Assembly (NCBI GenBank): GCA_035551995.1
Contig: DASZME010000097.1
Span: 6,462 to 70,461, forward strand
DNA length: 64,000 nucleotides
Reading direction: 5' to 3'
From: RYN-428 sp035551995
GTDB lineage: Bacteria; Planctomycetota; Phycisphaerae; Tepidisphaerales; Tepidisphaeraceae
In this document: positions 1 to 13,300 of the stretch, in pieces
Position numbering within the stretch: position 1 is the first letter of the stretch
Layout of the letters: each line of letters begins with the position of its first letter
Made by a program: the position numbers and the translations under genes
Notes under the pieces: generated by a model
Seen by the model: the letters and a program-made list of their open reading frames with translations, nothing else
Database searches by the model: none
What the model was told of the DNA's origin: nothing

Positions 1-1
1 G

Positions 2-712
2 GCCATTCAACATCGGGCGCCGGTGGTGGCGTCGAGCTATAACGAGCCGCTGATCACCAGCGAATGGGCGGTGGACGTGTTCAAGGAAGCCCGCGGCCGC
101 GGGTTGCGCTGCGCCTATATTTCTAACGGCAACGGCACGCCGCAGGTTCTCGATTTCATCCGGCCCTATGTCGACGCCTACAAGGTCGATCTCAAGACAT
201 TTAATCCGCAAAACTACCGCCAGCTTGGCGGCGTGTTGGAGAACGTTACCCAGACAATCCGCGATCTCAAGCAGCGCGGTTTCTGGGTTGAGATTGTCAC
301 CCTCGTCGTCCCCGGCTTCAGTGACGACGCCGACGATCTGAAACGCATGGCCGAGTTCATCGCGTCGATTGATCCCCTCATGCCCTGGCACATGACCGCC
401 TTTCATCCTGACTACAAGATGACCGACGGCTATCGCCAAACTACGCCCGACGATCTCTGGAGAATCGTCCAGTTCGGCATGCAAGCCGGTCTCAAATACA
501 TGTATCCCGGCAACCTCCCCGGCCGTGTCGGCGGATGGGAGGACACTCGCTGCCACCATTGCAACGCGACGGTCATTCAGCGATACGGCTTCATCGTCAA
601 ACAAAATCGCGTTGGCCCCGACGGCCTGTGCCCCGACTGCAACAAACCACTTCCCGGTATCTGGGGCCAAAGCTCGGGGCATGGCGACGGACGGGTGAGA
701 CGGCTGACGTGA
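2..712 (+). CDS. amrS: AmmeMemoRadiSam-type radical SAM protein AmrS, 3' part (partial)
   Basis: The reading frame is open from the first bases of the window, so the gene begins to the left; about 236 C-terminal residues are present. The sequence matches the later part of an AmrS-like radical SAM enzyme: SSYNEPLI near the visible start, DAYKVDLKTF, then the conserved end with GNLPGR and a paired-cysteine segment (CHHC ... CPDC) closing with PGIWG. AmrS-family proteins are usually about 330-350 residues, so roughly 100 N-terminal residues, including the CxxxCxxC cluster that binds the 4Fe-4S centre, lie outside the window. The family is grouped with Memo-like and AMMECR1-like proteins; its substrate is not established. 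GTG at position 23 is internal, not a start. The identification is firm; the function is only known at family level. Confidence 0.88.
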   Translation, partial: AIQHRAPVVASSYNEPLITSEWAVDVFKEARGRGLRCAYISNGNGTPQVLDFIRPYVDAYKVDLKTFNPQNYRQLGGVLENVTQTIRDLKQRGFWVEIVTLVVPGFSDDADDLKRMAEFIASIDPLMPWHMTAFHPDYKMTDGYRQTTPDDLWRIVQFGMQAGLKYMYPGNLPGRVGGWEDTRCHHCNATVIQRYGFIVKQNRVGPDGLCPDCNKPLPGIWGQSSGHGDGRVRRLT

Positions 713-865
713 CGTCATTTCCCGCCGGCGATAAACGGCGTTGACCCGCGACGACGAACGCCGAGCATTCAAAAATCGGCCGAAATGAGGGCGAAAGCCG
801 CGCGGCGCGCGTCCAGCCTTTCGTTTCGTATTTAACTCCGCCGAACCGGCGGTTACCATCTCCAA

Positions 866-2413
866 ATGCGAAGAATGCGCTTCCCTAGGCACCGAATTTT
901 GTCGCTCCTTCTCCTGTCGGCGGGCGGGGCGCTCATGCTCATTTCCCCCGCTTCCGCGTGGGCCCGCGCCGGCGGCGGCGAAGGATATCACGGCGGTGGC
1001 GGCGGACACGGAGGCGGAGGAGGCGGCGGCGGCGGAAACGGACTTGGCGGCTTGATCTATTTGATCATCGAACTTTTTATTTACCACCCCATCATCGGTC
1101 TGATCCTGCTTGTCGTCGCCGCCTACGTGTTCCGCAATTACTCGAATCAGGGTGGCCAGGGCGGCGCCGGACTCCCGCTTGCGCCGGCGCCGGCGCCTCA
1201 AAACGCCGCCGCGCGCGAGCAGGCGATCAACGCGCTTCGCGCCAACGATCCCAATTTCGACGAGATGGCATTTTATCGGCGGGCCGACGTCGCGTTCCGA
1301 AAAATCCAGGCCGCGTGGTGTTCGCAGAATCTCGCGCAAGTCCGGCCGTTCATTTCCGACGGCGTTCATGAACGCTTCACCCTGCAATTTGCCGAGCAGC
1401 GCGCCCAGGGCTGGCGCGATCAACTGGACAACCTTCAGCTTCACAACATCTCGATCGTGCAATTGCAGTCCGACGGTCTTTTCGATGAATTGTCTGTGCG
1501 CATCGACGCGAGCGCCGCCGACTATCGCGTGTCGCTCGCCAACGGCGCCCGCCTCACCGGGCTTGTGGCGCCGGAACGGTTTGTCGAGGTGTGGTCATTC
1601 CTGCGCCGTCGCGGCGCCACGACACAACCGAACAAGGCCGGCCTGATCGAAGGCCAATGTCCCAACTGCGGGGCGCCGGTGGAGTTGAACCAGACCGCCA
1701 ACTGCACCCATTGCAAAGCGTTGCTGCGAAGCGGCCAATACGATTGGATTCTTTCCGAGATCACGCAGGAGATCGAATGGAACGGCGACCGCCACGGCGT
1801 TCTCCCCGGCGTCGCCGCCCTGACCCAGCGCGATCCGGATTTTAACGCCGTCGAACTGGAAGATCGCGCCTCGGTCATGTTCTGGCGAAAAGCGACCGCC
1901 GACCGCATCGGAAAGATCGATCCTTTCCGCAAGGCCGCGTCCGAAACGTTCTGCAACGCCTACGCCCAGTGGCTACAACCCGGCCCGGCGGGCGAGCGCC
2001 AAATATTCGCCGACTGCGCCGTCGGCGCCGTCACTCTCCTTGGCGTCGCCCCCTCCGCCAATCCCTCGGCGCCCGATGACGGGGACCGAGCCGTGGTCGA
2101 GGTTCGCTGGTCGGCCAATCGAATTCTTCTGACGCCCAATCAGCCGCCGCGTCTACTCGAACCCAACCATCTCGCCTATTCGCTCTTGGTCTTATGGCGT
2201 AAGGCCGGCACAAAAACCGACGCCGGCAAAGGCATTTCCTCCGCCCACTGCCCCGGCTGCGGCGCCCCCGAGTCCAACAGCGACTCCAACGCCTGCGATT
2301 TCTGCGGACTCGTGCTGAACGACGGGGCGCACGGGTGGATCCTGATCGACATTCAGGATCGCAACAGTCCAGGGGGAGCGAGGGTGATGCAAACGCTGCA
2401 GGCGGTGAGATGA
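866..2413 (+). CDS. Tim44-like domain membrane protein with two zinc ribbons
   Basis: A 515-residue protein. Residues 1-33 form a signal-like hydrophobic segment, residues 36-58 are almost pure glycine with histidines, and residues 60-89 form one or two membrane segments. The rest is soluble: a Tim44-like (NTF2-fold) domain near 130-250, a zinc ribbon with C265, C268, C280 and C283, a second Tim44-like region, and a second ribbon with C462, C465, C477 and C480. The internal repeat of domain plus ribbon suggests duplication. Tim44-like bacterial proteins with a Gly-rich leader are common but their role is unknown; a membrane-linked binding function is inference. It stands alone on the plus strand, 153 bp after the amrS stop and convergent with the ABM gene. 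Start chosen for its signal-like N-terminus. Confidence 0.75.
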   Translation: MRRMRFPRHRILSLLLLSAGGALMLISPASAWARAGGGEGYHGGGGGHGGGGGGGGGNGLGGLIYLIIELFIYHPIIGLILLVVAAYVFRNYSNQGGQGGAGLPLAPAPAPQNAAAREQAINALRANDPNFDEMAFYRRADVAFRKIQAAWCSQNLAQVRPFISDGVHERFTLQFAEQRAQGWRDQLDNLQLHNISIVQLQSDGLFDELSVRIDASAADYRVSLANGARLTGLVAPERFVEVWSFLRRRGATTQPNKAGLIEGQCPNCGAPVELNQTANCTHCKALLRSGQYDWILSEITQEIEWNGDRHGVLPGVAALTQRDPDFNAVELEDRASVMFWRKATADRIGKIDPFRKAASETFCNAYAQWLQPGPAGERQIFADCAVGAVTLLGVAPSANPSAPDDGDRAVVEVRWSANRILLTPNQPPRLLEPNHLAYSLLVLWRKAGTKTDAGKGISSAHCPGCGAPESNSDSNACDFCGLVLNDGAHGWILIDIQDRNSPGGARVMQTLQAVR

Positions 2414-2481
2414 CGCCGATCGGCCGGGAATTTCAATCGTCTCTCTGCTCAAGAAATGTCGCGCTCCGATACGCGCGGAAA

Positions 2482-2769
2482 TCAGTCATTCTTGTAGACT
2501 TTATGTCTCGGCCGTCCGCGCAGGATTTCCGCTTTCCCCCACGCGGTCACGTTCTTAAACGCATCGCTTTTTATGAAGTCGTTAAACGCTTCGTGCGTTT
2601 GCCACTCGCTCTGAATCAGGAAACTTCCCGCCGATTGCACATCCTCGAATAAATGCGATTCGATATGGCCCGGAACCTGTTTCAGATGTTCCAGGACACT
2701 GATAAAGCCGTTCTTGAATTCGGCTTCTTTGCCGGGGATGACGTCGTAGTGCATGCCGATGGTTGTCAT
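2482..2769 (-). CDS. Antibiotic biosynthesis monooxygenase (ABM) domain protein
   Basis: A 95-residue single-domain protein of the dimeric alpha-beta barrel (ABM) superfamily. Evidence is the short length and the pattern of an N-terminal strand (IGMHYDVIPGKEAEF), a helix (ISVLEHLKQVPG), then LFEDVQSAGSFLIQSEW and a final helix with DAFKNVTAWG. Such proteins include small quinol monooxygenases and haem-degrading enzymes; no residue here allows a specific substrate to be named. Its ATG overlaps the TGA of the upstream gpsA gene by four bases (ATGA at 2769-2766), so it is almost certainly translationally coupled to gpsA in one transcript. There is no obvious metabolic link between the two. Confidence 0.72.
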   Translation of the reverse strand: MTTIGMHYDVIPGKEAEFKNGFISVLEHLKQVPGHIESHLFEDVQSAGSFLIQSEWQTHEAFNDFIKSDAFKNVTAWGKAEILRGRPRHKVYKND

Positions 2770-3800
2770 TTAATTCTTTCGGGTTTCGGATCGCGGTTCA
2801 TTAGTTCGCTCAGGGCGTGCAGCACGTCCTTGCCCTCGAAGAGAACGGAATAAACCGCTTCGGTAATCGGCATCTCGACGTCATGGCGACGGGCGAGTTG
2901 CATGACGGATTGCGTGGTTGGAACGCCCTCAGCCACGCTGTCCATCTTGGCCAGAATATCGGGAAGTTTCTGGCCTTTGCCGATGCGCTCTCCGACCGTG
3001 CGATTGCGGCCTTCGGGGCTGACGCAGGTGGTCATCAAATCGCCAAGACCCGCCAAACCCTGAAAAGTGTCGGCACTGGCGCCCATCGCCACGCCAAGGC
3101 GGGTGATTTCGACCAGCCCGCGCGTCACCAGCGCCGCCTTGGCGTTGTTGCCGGCGGCGAGGCCGTCGAGAATGCCGGCGGCGATCGCGACCACATTCTT
3201 CATTGCGCCGGCCAGTTCGACGCCAATGACGTCCGTATTGGTGTAGACGCGAAACCACTGGGTGGAAAAAACGCGCTGCGTTCGGATCGCCAGTTCCGCG
3301 TCGGCCGACGCGGCTACCGCCGTTCCGGGCAGGCATTTGGCCAATTCGGCGGCGATGTTGGGCCCCGACAAGGCAACCAGCGCATGCGGAGTCGCTTCGC
3401 GCGTTTCCCGCATCCGCCTGGCGCGCAACACATCGTCGATCACCTGCGTGGGGCGTAGTAAGGTGCCGTTCTCGATTCCCTTGGCGACCGACACGATCGC
3501 CGCTCCCGGCGGAACATAATCCACCAGCCGTTGCCAGACCGATCGCATGTATTGCGTCGGCACCGCCGAGAGGATCATTGTCGTTCCGCTAAAGCACTCG
3601 GCGTCGTTGGCCGTCAGACGAACATCCGGCGGGATTCGCGCGCCCGGCAGCAATTTACTCTGTTCGCGGTTTTGCACGAGGCGTTCGATTGAATCCTCGA
3701 ACGCGCCCCACATCGTTACCCCATGCCCGCCTTGGGTCAGGAGAATGGAACAGACGGTCGCCATGGCGCCGTCACCCAAAATCGTTACATGCTCGGCCAT
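2766..3800 (-). CDS. gpsA: NAD(P)-dependent glycerol-3-phosphate dehydrogenase
   Basis: Reduces dihydroxyacetone phosphate to sn-glycerol 3-phosphate, the head-group precursor of phospholipids, in the cytoplasm. The 344-residue length fits GpsA. Visible family features are the N-terminal Rossmann motif ILGDGAMATV, the SGPNIAAEL segment, the catalytic-lysine region ELAGAMKNVVAIAAG, and GLAGLGDLMTTC in the C-terminal helical domain. The frame stays open upstream to 3890, but the ATG at 3800 (MAEHVTILG) puts the nucleotide-binding strand at the usual distance from the N-terminus. The upstream extension also overlaps a Uma2 remnant on the other strand. Overlaps the ABM gene by ATGA. Confidence 0.93.
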   Translation of the reverse strand: MAEHVTILGDGAMATVCSILLTQGGHGVTMWGAFEDSIERLVQNREQSKLLPGARIPPDVRLTANDAECFSGTTMILSAVPTQYMRSVWQRLVDYVPPGAAIVSVAKGIENGTLLRPTQVIDDVLRARRMRETREATPHALVALSGPNIAAELAKCLPGTAVAASADAELAIRTQRVFSTQWFRVYTNTDVIGVELAGAMKNVVAIAAGILDGLAAGNNAKAALVTRGLVEITRLGVAMGASADTFQGLAGLGDLMTTCVSPEGRNRTVGERIGKGQKLPDILAKMDSVAEGVPTTQSVMQLARRHDVEMPITEAVYSVLFEGKDVLHALSELMNRDPKPERIK

Positions 3801-3838
3801 TAAAATTGATTGTAGCGAAGTGGACGAAGGGATACGAC

Positions 3839-4173
3839 AGGTCGCGTTTCGCACCCGACTGCTTTGTCCTGGCCATGCCGGCGGATACAATGGTCAGAGG
3901 TGATTTAGACAATCCCGGCTTCATTCCGATCCCGGCCGATCTGGCCGTCGAGATCCTTTCGCCCACTGATCGTGTCAAAGACGTCGGCGACAAGGTCAAG
4001 GATTATCTCAAGGTCGGGTTTAAGGTCTTTGGGTGGTCAATCCGGATTGGCGGCAAGTGCAAATCTATCGCCGCGACGGCAGCGTTCAGTTGCTCACGGA
4101 GAAAGACGAAGTAACCGGCGAAGCCGCCCTCCCGAACTTTCGCTGCAGGGTCGCCGAATTTTTCGACGTTTAA
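3839..4173 (+). pseudogene. Uma2-family endonuclease remnant, 5'-truncated and frameshifted
   Basis: Frame 2 encodes a Uma2-like core with IPADLAVEILSP and DRVKDVGDKVKDYLKVGFK, then loses similarity. After position about 4028 the family pattern continues in another frame as WVVNPDWRQVQIYRRDG and ends GEAALPNFRCRVAEFFDV at a TAA (4171-4173). A single-base deletion near 4027-4029 explains the break. The N-terminal third of the family, with the usual ELIDGEL segment, is absent; the remnant abuts the 5' end of gpsA on the opposite strand. Uma2 proteins have a PD-(D/E)XK nuclease fold and are abundant in planctomycetes and cyanobacteria; their function is poorly defined. This copy is very unlikely to be functional. 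Confidence 0.8.
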
Positions 4174-4257
4174 CGCGACGGCGCCGCCGTGGCATTCGAT
4201 ACAAAACGTCCGGTTTTTCCCTCTTCCGTCCTATGTCCGACGTGTTACATTACATTA

Positions 4258-4635
4258 ATGCAGCAAATTTATACCGCGCGAAATGACATGGACGCCCACT
4301 TTCTCCAGGGACTGCTTGAGCAGGAGGGAATTACGGCCGTCATCCAAGGCGAGGCATTGGAGGGCGCGTGGGGGAACATGCCCGTCTCGGCAAGGTCGCT
4401 GCCGGGCGTGTGGGTGAACGAGGCGGACGTCGCCAAGGCGACGCCGATCGTCGACGAATATCAAAAACGGGAAGATGCCCATCTCCGCGATCCCGAATCG
4501 GCGGAAGAGCCGGCGGGGCCGACCTGGAAGTGCCCAAAGTGCGGCGAAGAAGTCGAAGATCAATTCGATGAGTGCTGGAATTGCGGCGCGGAAAGGCCGG
4601 CGCAAGATCAAGGTCCGGCCACGCCGACGATTTGA
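4258..4635 (+). CDS. DUF2007 domain protein with C-terminal zinc ribbon
   Basis: A 125-residue protein. Residues 1-65 show the DUF2007 (putative signal-transducing) pattern: QIYTARNDMDAHFLQGLLEQ followed by GITAVIQGE and LPGVWVNEADVAKA. Residues about 90-113 form a zinc ribbon with CPKCG and CWNCG. The ATG at 4258 was chosen over an upstream in-frame ATG at 4189 because the domain begins immediately after it, as is usual in the family. The role is unknown; such proteins are often annotated as putative signal transducers without direct evidence. It sits alone between two Uma2 remnants, with no visible operon partner. Confidence 0.8.
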   Translation: MQQIYTARNDMDAHFLQGLLEQEGITAVIQGEALEGAWGNMPVSARSLPGVWVNEADVAKATPIVDEYQKREDAHLRDPESAEEPAGPTWKCPKCGEEVEDQFDECWNCGAERPAQDQGPATPTI

Positions 4636-4692
4636 GCGAGCCTATACGCGCTACCGGCTTAATGCGCGTATTCTCGATGTTTTCCGTCATCG

Positions 4693-4908
4693 TCATGGAA
4701 ATAACGCGCTGACAAGCGCGGAAAACCCCGGAAGAACCGCTTCACCAGTCACGGTTTCGGTCTCCTCAAGACGCTGGCGCGAACCGTCGAGTCGGTGAAT
4801 TTGCACATAGCGAAATTTTGGATTCATTTCCCATACCAACTTGATTCCGGCTGAACGATAGTCGGCGAGTTTCTCTTCCAGTTCGTATATTTTGTCGTTC
4901 GGGGATCC
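4693..4908 (-). pseudogene. Uma2-family 3' fragment
   Basis: On the minus strand the sequence encodes the C-terminal half of a Uma2 protein: SPNDKIYELEEKLADYRSAG, KLVWEMNPKFRYVQIHRLDG and a final TGEAVLPGFSALVSALFP before the stop at 4693. Immediately upstream of SPNDK, where family members carry PDLAVEV, the sequence turns into one arm of a large inverted repeat (4909-4990) and all similarity ends. The open frame continues through the repeat to 5034 but that part is not Uma2-like. The gene therefore appears cut by, or fused to, a palindromic element. It is close in sequence type to the remnants at 3839 and 39438 but not identical. Confidence 0.78.
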
Positions 4909-4990
4909 GACGCCGGTTCTGAGGTACTCCGAAGAGCCGAATCGAAGCGTCGCGGAATCCGGCTCTTTGGAGTACCTCAGAACCGGCGTC
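4909..4990. repeat. Large inverted repeat (31-nt arms) at the broken end of a Uma2 fragment
   Basis: Positions 4909-4939 and 4960-4990 are reverse complements over 31 nt with one mismatch (30/31), separated by a 20-nt spacer. The arms begin GACGCCGGTTCTGAGG. The element lies exactly where the Uma2 similarity ends. There is no T-run on either side, so it does not look like an intrinsic terminator. The form is that of a REP/MITE-like palindromic insertion; no target duplication was identified. Confidence 0.85.
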
Positions 4991-5153
4991 ACCACCAAAC
5001 GCTCAGCCACGCGATCATTAACAAAACGTCGCACGCGCTACCAAACTGAAATACGCTCGAGCGGGTGAAGGCGGCTCCTTCCAGACAAATCGTACATGCG
5101 ATTCTTCGTTCGGTTATTCGCCGTGGTTTCGGCAAAACGAGTCAGCCAAACAA

Positions 5154-5191
5154 GACCTCCCCGCTTCAGCGTTTGCTGGAGCGGGGAGGTC
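5154..5191 (-). terminator. Probable rpoBC operon terminator
   Basis: A strong hairpin with 17-nt arms (5154-5170 and 5175-5191, one G-T wobble) and a GTTT loop, 62 nt beyond the rpoC stop. Read on the minus strand it is followed by TTGTTTGG, a weak T-rich tail. Its position directly after rpoC supports termination of the rpoB-rpoC transcript. Confidence 0.7.
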
Positions 5192-5252
5192 GTTAACGAC
5201 AGGTCTCGATTGGCGCGTTATTGCGCGTGGGGAACTCGTTTCACCGATCGCC

Positions 5253-9662
<4,410 letters not shown>

Positions 9663-9755
9663 GATCGTTGTCTTTCCTTTGTGCTACGGACGGTGTGTCC
9701 GTGTTTACCAATTCAAAAATTCATCCGAACAACCGCAGGGCGGTTGGTATTTGCG

Positions 9756-9974
9756 TCAAGCGGATTTTCGCTTCCGAGCCGATTTCACCGGCATCGCTTC
9801 GATCAGCTTGCGAAGCGCTCGGTTCACTTCCTCATCGTCCTTGAACACTTTCCTCAAATCGTTGTCCAATCGGACATAGCCGCGTCTGAACGAAATAAAG
9901 CGCTGCCATTCCGCTTCACCGCGGGCAATCACCGGCGCCTTCGACGCATCAATATCTGCCGCATCGATCGCCAT
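9756..9974 (-). CDS. Probable antitoxin partner of the BrnT-like remnant, start damaged
   Basis: A 72-codon frame encoding a basic, helical protein whose end (YVRLDNDLRKVFKDDEEVNR ... ALRKLIEA) resembles the DNA-binding C-terminus of BrnA-type antitoxins, which pair with BrnT toxins and follow them in the operon. The upstream in-frame sequence reads SFTPEEM before the ATG at 9974, and the natural start appears lost: ATG at 9998 is followed at once by TGA (9995-9993). Translation from 9974 is possible but would drop the N-terminus. Together with the broken toxin upstream it is probably non-functional, though the antitoxin might persist. Lies between rpoB and rpoC on the same strand. Confidence 0.5.
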   Translation of the reverse strand: MAIDAADIDASKAPVIARGEAEWQRFISFRRGYVRLDNDLRKVFKDDEEVNRALRKLIEAMPVKSARKRKSA

Positions 9975-10006
9975 CTCTTCCGGCGTAAAACTTCACATAG
10001 CGGACC

Positions 10007-10280
10007 TTATGCTTCGCTGGCGTAACGGCGCGTCTCTGCTTGATTCGCTCGGCGAGCACTGATGATACGGATCTTTTCATGACGTTCGGTAGCACCAGCA
10101 ACCTGAGTTTTTCCGAGAGGCCGAGAACCACGTCTCGGTATTCTGTCTCTGTCGAATGAACCGTGTCAGGATCGACAATCCGGTGCGGATCGGCCCAAAC
10201 GGTCATTGCTTCGTCGAATGAAACGCGGTGATTGCGATATTAGAATCCGCTTTCTTCGCGTTCCATTCGAATTCGCTCAC
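10007..10280 (-). pseudogene. brnT: BrnT-family toxin gene broken by two frameshifts
   Basis: Three consecutive frames on the minus strand together give a BrnT-like ribonuclease toxin. From a GTG at 10280 the first part reads SEFEWNAKKADSNIA; after a frame change near 10235 it continues HRVSFDEAMTVWADPHRI and DTVHSTETEYRDVVLGLSEK; after a second change near 10085 it ends TERHEKIRIISARRANQAE and TRRYASEA with TAA at 10009-10007. These are the family landmarks in order (FEWD, HGVSF, ADP, R-I-ISARRA), so two one-base deletions in a once intact toxin gene are the simplest reading. The antitoxin-like frame follows directly. The pair is inserted in the rpoB-rpoC intergenic region. Confidence 0.78.
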
Positions 10281-10329
10281 GATCACGCCTCTCCAGCCCA
10301 CCTGATCCGCAACTGCGGACTCTACGTCT

Positions 10330-13300
10330 TCACATCATGTCCTCATCCTCAGGCTCGCCACCAAGACCTTTCTTCTTCTCAAGCTGGATATTCAATCCCA
10401 GCCCGCGAATTTCGTTACACAGCACGTCGAACGATACCGGCGTTCCCGCTTCCAGCGTGTTGGTCCCTTTCACCATCGATTCGTAAATCTTAGTGCGGCC
10501 TTCCACGTCGTCGGACTTCACCGTCAGCAGTTCCTGGAGGACATAGGCTGAGCCATAGGCTTCCAGGCCCCACACTTCCATCTCGCCGAAGCGCTGACCG
10601 CCGGTGCGGGCCTTGCCGCCGAGGGGTTGCTGCGTGATCAGCGAGTAAGGGCCGGTGGCGCGGGCGTGGATTTTGTCGTCGACCAAGTGGTGAAGCTTCA
10701 TCATGTAGATGTAGCCGACCGTCGTCTTCTGCTCGAACGGCTCGCCGGTGCGGCCGTCGCGAAGCTGAATCTTTCCGCCCCATGGCATCTCCGCGTCCAA
10801 CTCACGCGAATCGATCGACGTCTTATTCGCCTTTTTCTCCTTGCGGCGATCGCGAACCGCTTTGTTGGCTTCCTCGACCGCCTTGAAGATTTCATCTTCC
10901 GTCGCGCCATCGAAGACCGGAGTAATGGTCTGAAAACCAAGCACCGCGCCGGCCCAACCCAAATGCGTTTCGAGAATCTGGCCAACGTTCATACGACTCG
11001 GCACACCCAAAGGATTCAGCAGAATGTCCAGCGGCGTGCCATCTTCCAGGAATGGCATGTCTTCTTCCGGCACAATGCGGGCGATAACGCCCTTGTTGCC
11101 GTGACGTCCGGCCATCTTGTCGCCGACGGAGAGTTGCCGTTTGGTGGCGATGTAAATCTTCACCATCTCCAGCACGCCCGACGGCAATTCGTCGCCGCGC
11201 TTCATGTGCTCCATCCGGCGCACTTTTTCCTTCAGGACCGCCTGCACGCGCGGCCAGAAGCGGCTGTGCGTATTAAGACCCTGCTCCTTCGATTCCTTGG
11301 TTCCCTTGATCCACTCGGGGCTGAAGCCCTCGACTTGTTCAAGAAGAACGTCGGGGTTCTCCGAGAGACCGACCTTCTGCTTGGTTCCCGGATCGACCAG
11401 CAGCGTGCCGGTCACTTCGTTGACCTCATTCACCATCTGCTTGAACAGCGAGATGGCCTTGAGATTCATTTCCTTTTCGTAGGTTTCGATGTCTTTTTTC
11501 AGCGTCTTTTTCTGCTCTTCGGTCATGTGCATGCGACGGCTGAATCGCGAGGCGCCGATCACGACGCCCTCTTCGCCCGCCGGCATTTCCAGCGAGTCGT
11601 TCTTCACGTCTTCGCCGGCCCGGCCGAAGATGGCGTGCAGAAGCTTTTCTTCCGGCGTCAGCTCGCTCTTGCTCTTTGGAGCGATCTTGCCGACCAGAAT
11701 ATCCCCCGGCCCGACGCGGGTGCCGACGCGAACGACGCCATTTTCATCGAGATTGGCCAAGGCACGCTCGCTCACGTTGGGGATGTCGCGCGTGAACTCT
11801 TCGCGACCCAGCTTGGTCTCACGAATTTCCACGTCGTATTCCTCGATGTGGATCGAGGTGAAAATGTCTTCCTTCACGAGCCGTTGGCTGATGACGATGG
11901 CGTCTTCGAAGTTATAGCCGTCGAAGGTCATGAAGCCGACGAGCACGTTTCGGCCCAGGGCCAACTCACCCTGGTGCGTCGCGGCGCCGTCGGCGATGAT
12001 CTGACCTTTCTTGACCCGCTGGCCCTTCTTGACGATGGGCTTTTGGTTCAGGCAGGTGCGCTCATTGAGTCCGGTGAATTTGCGCAGGACGTATTCGTCC
12101 GCGTTGTCGATTAGAATATGAAGTGCATCGACGGCGGTGACGACTCCCGCCCGCTCGGCTCGAACCAACATGCCGCTGTTCTGCGCGACGGGTCTTTCCA
12201 TGCCGGTCGAAACCACCGGCGGATCGGTTCGCAACAGCGGAACCGCCTGCCGCTGCATGTTCGATCCCATCAAGGCTCGGTTGGCGTCGTCATGCTCGAG
12301 GAACGGAATGAGCGCCGCCGACACCGACACGGTCTGACGCGGACTAATGTCCACGTACTGAATTTCCTTGTGCGGAACGGTCGCCAGATCGCCCTGAACG
12401 CGAGCGAGAACGGCGCCCTTTTTAAGATGCCCATCCTTCTCCACCGCGTCGGGCGGCGCCAGGATGGATTTCATCTCTTCGTCGGCACGAAGATACTTAT
12501 GCTCGCCATTAACTTTGCCGTCCTTTACCACGCGGTACGGCGTAATCAGGAAGCCATATTCGTCCAGGTCTGCGTAGATCGACAATGACGCGATAAGACC
12601 GATGTTGGTGCCTTCCGGCGTTTCGATCGGACAGATTCGGCCATAGTGCGAAATATGCACGTCGCGCACTTCAAAGCCGGCGCGTTTGCGATTCAACCCG
12701 CCTGGCCCGAGTGCCGACAACCGGCGCTCGTGCGTCAACTGCGACAGCGGATTGGTCTGATCGACCACCTGCGAAAGTTCGCCGCGGCCGAAGAAGAAAT
12801 CGATCGAGCTGCTGATGCTCTTGGAGTTCACCAACTCGGCGATTCGACCCAATTCGTTGGGGTCCTTCAGCGACATGCGCTCCTGGACCGTGCGCTTGAG
12901 CTTCAGGAAACCCTTGCGGAGTTCCTCGGCCGCAAGCTCGTCGATCGTGCGCAGACGACGGTTGCCCAGGTGATCGATGTCGTCGACATATCCTTCGCCG
13001 CTGCGCAGCTTGAACATGTATTTCAGCGAGTTGACCAAGTCTTCGCTTCGCAGCGTCATGACGGTTTCGGGCACGTTCTGATCAAACTTGCGGTTGATCC
13101 GGAAGCGGCCGACGCGGCCAAGCCGATAGCGATTTTCATCGAAGAATTTTTCCTCGAACAGCGTTTGCGCCTTTTCCAGTTGCGGCGGATTGCCGGGCCG
13201 AAGCCGGGCGTAAATCCGCATTAAGGCGTCTTCATGGCTGGTCGAGCTGTCTTCGCCGAGCGTATTGAGGATAAGCGGGTCGGCCACCTTGGTGATGACC

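Noticed and set aside
10627..12114. A 495-codon plus-strand frame opposite rpoB
   Set aside because: Shadow of rpoB for the same reason; no start signal or family similarity.
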